Made by a program: the position numbers and the translations under genes. Below the pieces are notes generated by a model that did no database searches, had not been told where the DNA came from, and saw only the letters and a list, made by a program, of their open reading frames with translations. A DNA stretch of 12,098 nucleotides from Thermoplasmata archaeon (lineage in GTDB: Archaea > Thermoplasmatota > E2 > DHVEG-1 > B8-G13): positions 1 through 12,098 of the forward strand of contig JAGGYP010000085.1 in NCBI GenBank assembly GCA_021162485.1, given 5' to 3'. Position 1 is the stretch's first letter. Each line of letters begins with the position of its first letter. Below are positions 1 to 6,273 of this stretch, one piece after another.

Positions 1-1
1 A

Positions 2-112
2 GATTTAAAAAGGTTATTCAAAAAAATTTTGGATAAAAATTATTCAGAAGAGGATTACATAAAACAATTTATGATAAGAATCCCTAAAATCTGGCAAAGA
101 TTGAAAGAATAA
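2..112 (+). CDS. C-terminal fragment of an unidentified protein (5' end outside the window)
   Basis: An open frame enters from the left edge and runs 36 codons to TAA at 110-112. The peptide is rich in Lys, Ile and aromatic residues (contains YSEEDYIKQFMIRIPKIWQ) and looks like a helical protein end rather than random AT-rich translation, but I recognise no family. It converges on TBP-B, whose stop lies at 235-237. A second frame (frame 1) opens at 88 just before this one stops and also reads like protein, so this could be the upstream half of a frameshifted gene rather than an intact C-terminus. The function is unknown. Confidence 0.4.
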   Translation, partial: DLKRLFKKILDKNYSEEDYIKQFMIRIPKIWQRLKE

Positions 113-246
113 AGAAGATTTACACTGAGAGAGTAAAAGACACAGCTCCAATTCTATTTGAAGTTTTATAAGAAGAGAAAAAAAGATTAATAGATGCAAA
201 AGAAAAACATGGAGATTATATATCGCCTTATGATCTAATAAAGTAA
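88..246 (+). pseudogene. Possible decayed coding remnant interrupted by an in-frame stop
   Basis: Frame 1 is open from 88 to 168, hits TAA at 169-171, then is open again from 172 to TAA at 244-246. The two parts read as hydrophilic, helix-prone peptide (for example KIERIKKIYTERVKDTAPIL, then EEKKRLIDAKEKHGDYISPY) with no start codon that would make them a separate gene. Together with the frame-2 ORF ending at 112 this resembles the tail of one gene carrying a frameshift near 85-110 and a nonsense codon at 169. The last codons overlap the tail-to-tail end of TBP-B by 12 nt. Chance openness in AT-rich DNA and sequencing error are alternatives. I do not recognise the family. Confidence 0.25.
178..184 (-). 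terminator. T-tract downstream of TBP-B
   Basis: Seven consecutive T on the minus strand, about 50 nt past the TBP-B stop codon, within a T-rich stretch. Archaeal RNA polymerase commonly terminates at oligo-T tracts without a hairpin, so this is a plausible 3' end for the TBP transcript. No stem-loop is evident. Confidence 0.3.
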
Positions 247-783
247 TCCTAGAGAGGATAGCTCTGCGATAAGCTTGTCAACAGCTCTATTTATATCCTC
301 AATCTTTTTTGCTCCTGCACAAACTATTTTGCCAGACCCAAATATTAGGAAAGCTACAGGAGGGTTACTAAATTTGTAAACCAACCCGGGGAACTGTTCT
401 GGTTCATACTCAACCTTGTCCAACCCAAGACCAACTGCAACTTCGTTGAGGTTAAACTCTACGCCTAAATCAGAAATTGCAACAATATTTTGTATGTTAA
501 TCTCTGGTTTTTCAACTACTTCTACACCTATAGTTTTTAATTCATTTAGAACAATGTTAAAAGTTTCCTCTACTTCTCTAATGCTTTTTGCACCAGTACA
601 ATTTGCTTTTCCACTTCTGAAAAGAAGAACAGCAGTTTTTGGTTTCTTTAACCTGTAAACCAATCCTGGAAATTGCTCTGGTTCATATTCTGTATTCTCT
701 AGAGTTTTAGCAATAGTATCCAAATCCAGTTTCTTTGCGAGCGTCGAAGATGCAACAATATTTTGTACTTCAATTTTTAACAT
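235..783 (-). CDS. tbp: TATA-box-binding protein, divergent paralogue (TBP-B)
   Basis: 182-residue TBP consisting of two direct core repeats (about 1-88 and 94-180). TBP recognises promoter TATA boxes and recruits TFB and RNA polymerase. The four intercalating phenylalanines are present (F38, F55, F131, F148), as are the contact Asn/Val pairs N8/V10 and N99/V101, so it should still bend DNA. Two positions on the DNA-contact strands have changed. N61 in repeat 1 (SGKANCTG) stands where yeast TBP has V122, and A156 in repeat 2 (SGKIVCAG) stands where yeast has T215; the neighbouring TBP-A keeps Val and Thr. It lacks the acidic C-terminal tail seen in some archaeal TBPs. It begins at ATG 783, 51 bp after the TBP-A stop, so the two may be co-transcribed; only a weak TTTTTAAAA-like element lies between them. 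The family assignment is certain, while altered promoter preference is inferred. Confidence 0.96.
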   Translation of the reverse strand: MLKIEVQNIVASSTLAKKLDLDTIAKTLENTEYEPEQFPGLVYRLKKPKTAVLLFRSGKANCTGAKSIREVEETFNIVLNELKTIGVEVVEKPEINIQNIVAISDLGVEFNLNEVAVGLGLDKVEYEPEQFPGLVYKFSNPPVAFLIFGSGKIVCAGAKKIEDINRAVDKLIAELSSLGLLY

Positions 784-834
784 ACTCTAACCTGGGTACC
801 TTCCTTAACTTTTTTAGATTGTTTTTAAAAAGTT

Positions 835-1377
835 CTATACACCCAATGCCTCTAGTTCGTTGTAGAGGTTTTCTATTGCTTTTGAGATATCCTCTGGTTT
901 TCTCGCCCCAGTACAGACCAGTCTACCAGATCCAAACAATAGTATAACAGCACGTGGGTCCTCAGATCTGTAAACCAACCCGGGGAACTGCTCCGGTTCA
1001 TATTCAACTTTATCTAGACCTATGCCAATAGCAACAGCATCAAGGTTTAATTCCTTTTTAAGATCAGCAGATGCAACAATATTTTGTATATTAATCTCAG
1101 GTTCATCTATAATCTTGAAACCAGCCTTCTTGATTGTTTCACATATCTTGTCTATGGCTTGCTTAACTTGTTCTATGCTTCTGGCGCCAGTGCAAACTAT
1201 TTTGCCACTTGAAAAAACCAATGCTGCAGATTTTGGCTCAGTAAAATGCAATACAAGACCTGGAAACTTGTTTGGATCGTATTCAGCACCGGAGGCCTTC
1301 TTTGCTAATTTAGATAAATCCAACTCATCAGATATGGTTGTAGAAGCAACAATGTTTTCAATATTTATATTGAACAT
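835..1377 (-). CDS. tbp: TATA-box-binding protein, canonical paralogue (TBP-A)
   Basis: 180-residue general transcription initiation factor with two tandem core repeats (about 1-88 and 94-180). All expected DNA-contact residues can be seen: intercalating F38, F55, F131 and F148; N8/V10 and N99/V101; V61 and T63 in repeat 1; V154 and T156 in repeat 2. This makes it the more conventional of the two adjacent TBPs. It ends at LEALGV without an acidic tail. The start at ATG 1377 gives the usual N-terminus, with strand 1 (NIENIVAST) beginning a few residues in. A GGGAGG lies 12 nt upstream, rather distant for a ribosome-binding site. The upstream 96-bp gap holds repeated TATA elements and a perfect inverted repeat (separate entry), suggesting a regulated or self-regulated promoter. 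TBP-B follows 51 bp downstream on the same strand. Confidence 0.97.
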   Translation of the reverse strand: MFNINIENIVASTTISDELDLSKLAKKASGAEYDPNKFPGLVLHFTEPKSAALVFSSGKIVCTGARSIEQVKQAIDKICETIKKAGFKIIDEPEINIQNIVASADLKKELNLDAVAIGIGLDKVEYEPEQFPGLVYRSEDPRAVILLFGSGRLVCTGARKPEDISKAIENLYNELEALGV

Positions 1378-1397
1378 TTCTCTTTAAAACCTCCCTT

Positions 1398-1446
1398 TAA
1401 AAGCAGTATATAAACTGCTTTTATAAAGATTTCGAGTTTTATAAAG
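1398..1446 (-). promoter_or_regulatory. TBP-A promoter: repeated TATA elements and 10-bp inverted repeat
   Basis: On the minus strand CTTTATAAAA occurs at 1446-1437 and again at 1428-1419, a direct repeat with an 18-bp period. The second copy is preceded by CGAAAT, which resembles a BRE. A perfect inverted repeat, TAAAAGCAGT (1398-1407) and ACTGCTTTTA (1414-1423), encloses a 6-bp spacer that forms a third TATA-like sequence. Using the 1428-1419 box, initiation would fall near 1397, giving a leader of about 20 nt that just includes GGGAGG. Using the central element would give a nearly leaderless mRNA. The palindrome would cover the region between TATA box and start site, a usual place for an archaeal repressor to act. 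The repeats are seen directly; the regulatory role is inferred. Confidence 0.6.
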
Positions 1447-1458
1447 GTAAATTTTATC

Positions 1459-1464
1459 AAAAAA
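1459..1464 (-). terminator. T-tract after the translin gene
   Basis: Six consecutive T on the minus strand, 10 nt beyond the translin stop codon and just before the TBP-A promoter. The position fits an archaeal oligo-T terminator separating the serA-translin unit from the TBP genes. No hairpin is seen. Confidence 0.35.
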
Positions 1465-1473
1465 CAACGAAAG

Positions 1474-2160
1474 TTACCACACTTTGTCAATGTTTAGATC
1501 TTCTATCTCTTTTTTTCCTTCTTCTTTTTCCTCTTTCTCTGTCTCCTCTAGCTCCTTCAGCTTTTCTTCTATTTTTTTGTTACACAATGCAACAGTTAAA
1601 TCTCCCCTGCTTTTTTCTATCAAATATCTACAACTATCCTGTACCTTTTTAATGGAAAGCATGGCAGAGGGATAGTCAAATCTTAATAAGGAGTTGTATA
1701 TCCTTTCCATATTGTTAAAAAATTTCTCTGCATCTTCGTATCTATTGTTCCTTATGTTATCAAGAACAAACCTTCTCAGCTCACCAACTACATCACCAAG
1801 AGCGAGAAGATAAGATGAAGGTGTTACATTTAGATCCTCTGGCCTGGGTAGATTTTCACCCTGAAGTATGCTTAATAAGCAAAAACCCTCGCTCAACTCT
1901 TTATATGCGTTTTCCATGAACCCGGTATAGAGAAGATCCTCATGTTTATCCCCTAGTAGAGAGCTTATTTCTGTAAGCTCCGCTAAAGCCTTCTCTAAAT
2001 CATTCGCCGCCTCTATGTTATTATTTCTATGCATCTTTTGTATTGCTTTTCTTGAATACCTGATTATATTTCTACAAGATTTTATTGATCTCTCTCTCAG
2101 TTCATCTTTTTCATCCATATATTTTTCTATAGCATCCATAATGGAATCTATATTCTCCAT
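1474..2160 (-). CDS. Translin-family protein (archaeal translin/TRAX-like)
   Basis: 228-residue, almost entirely helical protein. The N-terminal part (21-66, with RNIIRYSRKAIQKMHR) and the block YLLALGDVVGELRR (117-130), followed by a YED..FF..ME.IY..L pattern, match the translin/TRAX family pattern. Eukaryotic translin-TRAX (C3PO) is an octameric RNA-binding nuclease that trims small RNA and tRNA fragments. The carboxylates that carry TRAX catalysis appear conserved: E88 and E91 (KELSEGF, aligning with the EYVEA motif) and D123 with E127 (GDVVGEL). This suggests an active RNase rather than a pure binder. The last 35 residues form a highly charged Lys/Glu extension. It starts at ATG 2160, 9 bp after the serA-type gene, with GTGAT just upstream, so it is probably translated from the same mRNA. 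Archaeal members are often mislabelled; I see no haloacid dehalogenase motif. Confidence 0.8.
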   Translation of the reverse strand: MENIDSIMDAIEKYMDEKDELRERSIKSCRNIIRYSRKAIQKMHRNNNIEAANDLEKALAELTEISSLLGDKHEDLLYTGFMENAYKELSEGFCLLSILQGENLPRPEDLNVTPSSYLLALGDVVGELRRFVLDNIRNNRYEDAEKFFNNMERIYNSLLRFDYPSAMLSIKKVQDSCRYLIEKSRGDLTVALCNKKIEEKLKELEETEKEEKEEGKKEIEDLNIDKVW

Positions 2161-2169
2161 ACCATCACA

Positions 2170-3132
2170 TCATTTAACCAGCATTTTTTCCCGGTTTACC
2201 CAATAATCTGGTTCTTCACCATTTAAGACCTTTATAACTTGTTCGGCGCAGATTACGCCAGCTCTTATCTGCCCCTCCTTGGTTGCAGCACCTATATGGG
2301 GTGACAAAACAACATTATCTAATTTCAACAGGGGATTATCTGATGATGGTGGTTCTTCTTCAAAGACATCTATTGCTGCACCGGCTATGCGTTTTTCAGA
2401 TAATACTTCGTAAAGTGCTTTTTCGTCAACAACTCCTCCTCTTGCACAATTTATAAGATATGCAGTGTTTTTCATTAATAGCAATCTTTCCTTGTTTATG
2501 AGATGGTGTGTATCCTGAGTATGTGGTATATGCAATGAAACATAATCCGAATTTTTTAGCAGTTCCTCCAGATCCACTCTTTTTCCACCCATTCTCTCTG
2601 CTTTTTCATCTGTGCAATGGGGTGAATAAACCAAAATATTCATTCCAAAACCTTTGGCTATTTTGGCTACATGCTGAGCAATGTTGCCAGAACCAACTAG
2701 ACCAAGGGTTTTGTTAAATAGCTCAAACCCTTTAAGCTGTTTCTTTGCCCATTCTCCTTTTTTCATCGTATTATCTGCTCTTATAAGATGTCTTGACAAA
2801 GAGAGCATATGTGCTATAGCAAGCTCTGCTACACTTGCTGTTGATCCAGTTGGAGAGTTTACCACATATATTCCATGCTTAGAAGCAGTTTCTACATCAA
2901 TGTTATCTACACCTATACCTGCTCTGCCAATAACTTTTAGATTACCAGATGCACCCTTTTCTATTATGTCAGAGGTAACTTTTGTTCTACTTCTCACAAT
3001 CATTCCATCATAATCGGCTATCTCGTTTAGTATTCCATCGTGATCTAACTCCTCATATTTTATTTCAAATCCTTTTTCTTTTAGTAAGCTAATAGCCTCA
3101 TCCACAAGCTTATCTGTTACTAGAATTTTCAT
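2170..3132 (-). CDS. serA: D-3-phosphoglycerate dehydrogenase-type D-2-hydroxyacid dehydrogenase, short form
   Basis: 320 residues from ATG 3132; an in-frame GTG at 3141 lies inside the GGGGTG ribosome-binding site and is not preferred. Residue numbers here are for the GTG-initiated frame; subtract 3 for the chosen start. The protein has the split substrate-binding domain and central Rossmann domain of 2-hydroxyacid dehydrogenases, with the catalytic triad R234 (NCARGG), E263 (FEEEPP) and H282 (SPHIGA). The segment GRAGIGVDNID (72-82) is typical of PGDH. It ends without ACT or ASB regulatory domains, so serine feedback of the E. coli type is not expected. The likely reaction is 3-phosphoglycerate to 3-phosphohydroxypyruvate, first step of serine synthesis; glyoxylate or hydroxypyruvate reductase is the alternative. 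The cofactor site is odd: GxGxxA (150-155) instead of GxGxxG, and Ser173 where an NAD-binding Asp is usual. Enolase, acting near 3-phosphoglycerate in glycolysis, lies just upstream. Confidence 0.82.
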   Translation of the reverse strand: MKILVTDKLVDEAISLLKEKGFEIKYEELDHDGILNEIADYDGMIVRSRTKVTSDIIEKGASGNLKVIGRAGIGVDNIDVETASKHGIYVVNSPTGSTASVAELAIAHMLSLSRHLIRADNTMKKGEWAKKQLKGFELFNKTLGLVGSGNIAQHVAKIAKGFGMNILVYSPHCTDEKAERMGGKRVDLEELLKNSDYVSLHIPHTQDTHHLINKERLLLMKNTAYLINCARGGVVDEKALYEVLSEKRIAGAAIDVFEEEPPSSDNPLLKLDNVVLSPHIGAATKEGQIRAGVICAEQVIKVLNGEEPDYWVNREKMLVK

Positions 3133-3167
3133 GTTTTTCACCCCAAACTAGGTATAGGTTATGTAAT

Positions 3168-3174
3168 AAAAAAA
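3168..3174 (-). terminator. T-tract between eno and serA (terminator or promoter element)
   Basis: Seven consecutive T followed by ATTACAT on the minus strand, in the 69-bp gap between the enolase stop and the serA start. It could be an oligo-T terminator for enolase. Alternatively TTTTTATTA could act as a weak TATA box for serA, but initiation about 27 bp downstream would cut into the serA ribosome-binding site. I favour the terminator reading, weakly. Confidence 0.3.
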
Positions 3175-3201
3175 CTTGTGCTTGAAATTCTTGGAAATAA
3201 A

Positions 3202-4467
3202 TTAAAATTTAAAAGGAAGGGAATATTTCCAGTTTTTCATCTCTTCCTCAATTTTGAGAAGTCTATTGTACTTAACAACTCTTTCTCCTCTACAAGGTGC
3301 GCCAGTTTTTATCTGTCCACAATTTATTCCAACAGCGAGATCAGCTATGAATGGATCGCAGGTTTCACCAGATCTATGAGAAACCATTACATTATAACCA
3401 TTTTCAAAGGCAAGATTTGCAGCTTCAAGCGCCTCTGTCAACGTACCGATTTGATTTATTTTTAGCAGCAAACAGTTACAAACCCTAAGATTTATACCTT
3501 TTTTGATTCTACCCCTGTTGGTTACAAAGAGATCATCTCCAACAATCTGGATTTTCTTCCCTAACTTTTTTGTAATTTCTTTAAAACCATCCCAGTCATC
3601 CTCTGCAAATGGATCCTCTACAGATATAATATCGTACTCATTAACCAGTCCCTCGTAGAAATTGACCAGTCCATCTATATCATAAGAGCTGCCATCTACG
3701 ATGTAACGTTGATCTTTATAAAACTCAGTTGCTGCAGCATCTAAACCAAGTTTGATGATATCTCCATAGTTCAAATCCTCAATCGCTTTTTTTATCAATT
3801 TAAAAGGCTCCTCAGGGTTATCCAATGGAGGCGCATAACCGCCTTCATCACCAACGTTTACAGCACTCTTACCATATTTTTCCTTGAGTATTTCTCCTAA
3901 TCTAAAATAAACCTCTACGCATGCCCTAAGTCCTTTGCTGAATGATCCCGCACCAGCTGGAGCTATCATATGCTCTTGAATATCAAGATTGTTACCCGCG
4001 TGCTTCCCACCATTAATCACGTTCATAAAAGGCACAGGCAAAACAGAAGGTTTTCTATCACAAAGTTTACCAATATACTCATATACCGGGATTTTTAATG
4101 AGGCTGCAGCTGCCTTTGCACAAGCGACAGAACATCCTAAAATTGCATTTGCACCAAGCACAGATTTATTTGGTGTACCATCAAGCTCTATCATTATCTC
4201 ATCTATTTCTTTTTGCTCTCTCACATCCAATCCAATTAAACTTGGAGCAATCTTGTTGATAACGTTATTGACAGCTTTTTTGACACTCCTCCCTTTATAC
4301 TCTTTGTTTCCATCTCTAAGTTCTAAAGCCTCATGTGAACCGGTGGAGGCACCAGAGGGAACAGAGAAAACACCTTTTGATAGTTTTGTTTCCACCTCTA
4401 CCTCCAGAGTGGGATTACCTCTCGAATCCAGAATCTGTCTTGCATAAATTTTTTCTATTTTAAACAA
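3202..4467 (-). CDS. eno: Enolase (phosphopyruvate hydratase)
   Basis: Interconverts 2-phosphoglycerate and phosphoenolpyruvate in glycolysis and gluconeogenesis; cytosolic and Mg-dependent. With a TTG start at 4467 the protein is 421 residues and begins MFKIEKIYARQILDSRGNPT, the usual enolase N-terminus. The longer frame starts at GTG 4476, which sits inside the GGAGAGTGAT ribosome-binding sequence. All active-site residues are visible (421-numbering): E165 (IQEHM), E208 (GDEGGY), Mg ligands D243, E284 (SVEDPF) and D311 (VGDD), then K336 (LLKINQIG), H364 (VSHRSGET) and K387 (GQIKTGAP). Length is normal for archaeal and bacterial enolases. A TATA box is at 4501-4510. serA follows 69 bp downstream on the same strand and draws on the same triose-phosphate pool. 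Confidence 0.97.
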   Translation of the reverse strand: MFKIEKIYARQILDSRGNPTLEVEVETKLSKGVFSVPSGASTGSHEALELRDGNKEYKGRSVKKAVNNVINKIAPSLIGLDVREQKEIDEIMIELDGTPNKSVLGANAILGCSVACAKAAAASLKIPVYEYIGKLCDRKPSVLPVPFMNVINGGKHAGNNLDIQEHMIAPAGAGSFSKGLRACVEVYFRLGEILKEKYGKSAVNVGDEGGYAPPLDNPEEPFKLIKKAIEDLNYGDIIKLGLDAAATEFYKDQRYIVDGSSYDIDGLVNFYEGLVNEYDIISVEDPFAEDDWDGFKEITKKLGKKIQIVGDDLFVTNRGRIKKGINLRVCNCLLLKINQIGTLTEALEAANLAFENGYNVMVSHRSGETCDPFIADLAVGINCGQIKTGAPCRGERVVKYNRLLKIEEEMKNWKYSLPFKF

Positions 4468-4500
4468 AGAAATCACTCTCCAAAAGGTAATGAATTTGCC

Positions 4501-4510
4501 TTTTATAAAT
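4501..4510 (-). promoter_or_regulatory. TATA box of enolase
   Basis: ATTTATAAAA on the minus strand, centred about 39 bp upstream of the chosen TTG start. Initiation about 27 bp downstream would give a leader of roughly 12 nt containing most of the GGAGAGTGAT ribosome-binding sequence. The placement supports the TTG 4467 start. Confidence 0.5.
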
Positions 4511-4527
4511 TTATTAATAAAAACTCT

Positions 4528-6141
4528 CTATGGGAATGTTTGGATGGCAAGCCAGCCATCTTCACTTGGATCATACTGTCCATCTCCATCTTTATCATTG
4601 GGCAATAAATTCAGCCTGTTATCACCATAGCCTTTTCTATCACCATTGTCATCAATCAAAGGGTTTTGCTCATCAGGAGAATTACCGTCAACGCGTTTAT
4701 CAGCAGCCATCCAAGCATCACCATATGATGGTTTGTAGGTGTCACTAGTTTTTCTCAACTCTCCAAAAAATGGATATGGAAAACTACCACAGTATGCAGG
4801 GTTAAAATGATCAGTAGCAGTCATAATTATTCTATTTCTACCACTTAGATCTTCTATAAACCCACCAGATTGACAAGCCTCTATTACTACAGTACAGGTT
4901 GAATATTTCAATTCGCTCAGCCAAATAGCCATTTCCTTACTCATAACAACCTCCCATACATTCCATGGTCTACCAGGATATACTGCTACAACGCTACCTA
5001 ATTTAGGAATATAAGTTCCATGCCCGGCTATGAAAATAAAAATATCACTATTTCTATCTGATTTACTTTTTAGCCATTTTGTTATAGCATATTTAACATT
5101 GTCCTTAGTGGTGAGAGCATCTCCACCTTTTTTCAAGCTTTTACCACTCAAATAATATATATCATCATCACTGTAACCCAGATTCTTAAAGGTCTCATAT
5201 GCATATTCTGCTTCATCTTCAAAATCCTCATCATCAGCTCTGTCATCAGGCCACCAGCTAACATCACCAAGACCATCCCCTCCTGCTACTATCACCACAT
5301 ATTTATCCTTTTTTTCTTCTTCAAATATAGTTAGAGTGGTGTGATCATCTGCAAAATCTCCTCTGTCATCATAAACTCTTAAAAAAACATCTATTTTTCC
5401 TACTGAATAAAATTTTACAACTGGATTTTGCACTTCTGCTTGCCCAATTTTTTCATCGTTTTTGTAAAAATACCAACACCATCTGTAAGGAGGTTGTCCA
5501 CCGGTTGCTGATCCAGGTAATTGTATTTCCTCACCTACTTTAGCTCGATAGGGACCACCAGCATCTACACTCATTTCATCGTTACACTCATCCCAGATTT
5601 CAAACCAAATTTCACACTGTGGCTTATCTTTTCCATCACCTTTTGAATGCCCAGTCCCATCATCATCTCCACTCCATGAGTCTTTATTCACATTATAGGT
5701 TAGATTGCATGATTTGATCCCAACTTCTGGGTTAATATCACATACATCATCTGTGTCGGGATCTCTGTCTACTAATTTTATATTGATATCTATTTTTTCT
5801 TTATACTCAAAAGAATGAGTGGCAATCCAGTTTGGATAGATATGATTTTTATCAGAATCAAAACTTTTACTATAGGTGAATCCATCGATTTTCACTATAA
5901 CCTTAAAATCAGCAGCTGCTGCCCAGGGCCATGGATCAGGATTCTCTAGAGCTTTAATCTCCTTGATTTTGACAAAAATTTTACAATTGCCCATTGTTTT
6001 TGCAATGGTTTTTTTGTTTACATCTTTTGAAAATGTTTTTACTTTACCTGTAGTGATGGATGGAAAAAAAGATGTAACCAAGAATAAGAATATGATCAAA
6101 ATCACTATAATCCTTTCAACAATTGTTGTTTTTCCTCTCAT
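4528..6141 (-). CDS. Secreted multidomain cysteine peptidase: C2-like, PKD and C13/caspase-like (clan CD) domains
   Basis: 537 residues. The N-terminus has a basic start and a hydrophobic stretch at about 9-30, a probable signal peptide. Residues about 52-185 are beta-rich and acid-rich with a C2-like pattern (IYPNWIATHSFEY, then DRDPDTDD), which would bind calcium if the fold is right. Residues about 191-275 form a PKD-type Ig-like domain (DAGGPYRAKVGEEIQL). Residues about 279-480 form a clan CD peptidase domain with catalytic H374 (FIAGHGTY) and C423 (IEACQSGGF), closest in pattern to the C13 (legumain-like) family. The C-terminal part has an EF-hand-type loop, D516-E527 (DKDGDGQYDPSE), and ends without a membrane anchor, so the protein is probably released or surface-associated. 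The transcript appears nearly leaderless. A role in external protein breakdown is inferred; the OPT transporter at the right end of the window would suit a peptide-feeding lifestyle. The exact family (C13 versus other caspase-like) is less sure than the clan. Confidence 0.85.
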   Translation of the reverse strand: MRGKTTIVERIIVILIIFLFLVTSFFPSITTGKVKTFSKDVNKKTIAKTMGNCKIFVKIKEIKALENPDPWPWAAAADFKVIVKIDGFTYSKSFDSDKNHIYPNWIATHSFEYKEKIDINIKLVDRDPDTDDVCDINPEVGIKSCNLTYNVNKDSWSGDDDGTGHSKGDGKDKPQCEIWFEIWDECNDEMSVDAGGPYRAKVGEEIQLPGSATGGQPPYRWCWYFYKNDEKIGQAEVQNPVVKFYSVGKIDVFLRVYDDRGDFADDHTTLTIFEEEKKDKYVVIVAGGDGLGDVSWWPDDRADDEDFEDEAEYAYETFKNLGYSDDDIYYLSGKSLKKGGDALTTKDNVKYAITKWLKSKSDRNSDIFIFIAGHGTYIPKLGSVVAVYPGRPWNVWEVVMSKEMAIWLSELKYSTCTVVIEACQSGGFIEDLSGRNRIIMTATDHFNPAYCGSFPYPFFGELRKTSDTYKPSYGDAWMAADKRVDGNSPDEQNPLIDDNGDRKGYGDNRLNLLPNDKDGDGQYDPSEDGWLAIQTFP

Positions 6142-6167
6142 CAGATAATTAATTAAAACTACTATAA

Positions 6168-6175
6168 TATTTAAA
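6168..6175 (-). promoter_or_regulatory. TATA box of the C13-like peptidase
   Basis: TTTAAATA on the minus strand, centred about 31 bp upstream of the ATG at 6141. The predicted initiation point lies only a few nucleotides before the ATG, and no ribosome-binding sequence is present in between, so the mRNA is expected to be leaderless or nearly so. This differs from most other genes in the window. Confidence 0.5.
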
Positions 6176-6226
6176 TTTTTTTATTATAATTAATTTAAAT
6201 AAAATATGGATGAGAGTTTCAGAATA

Positions 6227-6234
6227 TTTAAATA
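6227..6234 (+). promoter_or_regulatory. TATA box of the stomatin/NfeD operon
   Basis: TTTAAATA about 50 bp upstream of the TTG start. Initiation about 27 bp on, near 6257, gives a leader of about 23 nt carrying GGGAGGT. It faces away from the peptidase promoter across an AT-rich 138-bp gap that also holds two copies of ATAATTAATT (6145-6154 and 6186-6195). Confidence 0.5.
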
Positions 6235-6266
6235 GAGAGCATGGTATTTAACATTAGAACTTGAGA

Positions 6267-6273
6267 GGGAGGT
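6267..6273 (+). promoter_or_regulatory. Ribosome-binding site that decides the stomatin start
   Basis: GGGAGGT lies 6 nt before the TTG at 6280. It is the strongest Shine-Dalgarno match in the window and supports TTG as initiator; no ATG is available until codon 8. Confidence 0.7.

Noticed and set aside
416..658. Plus-strand open frames opposite the TBP genes (also 735-947 and 1022-1387)
   Set aside because: They lie antisense to well-supported TBP coding sequence and their translations have no family features; they are shadows of the real genes.
795..800. GGTACC palindrome in the TBP-A/TBP-B gap as an operator
   Set aside because: Six bases with no extension of symmetry; too short to mean anything by itself.
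1474..2160. Annotation of the 228-residue helical protein as a haloacid dehalogenase or generic coiled coil
   Set aside because: No DxD(T/V) phosphatase motif is present; the YLLALGDVVGELRR block and the paired carboxylates point to translin.
3989..4447. Plus-strand open frame of 152 codons opposite enolase
   Set aside because: Enolase is unambiguous on the other strand with all active-site residues; the antisense frame has no recognisable features.
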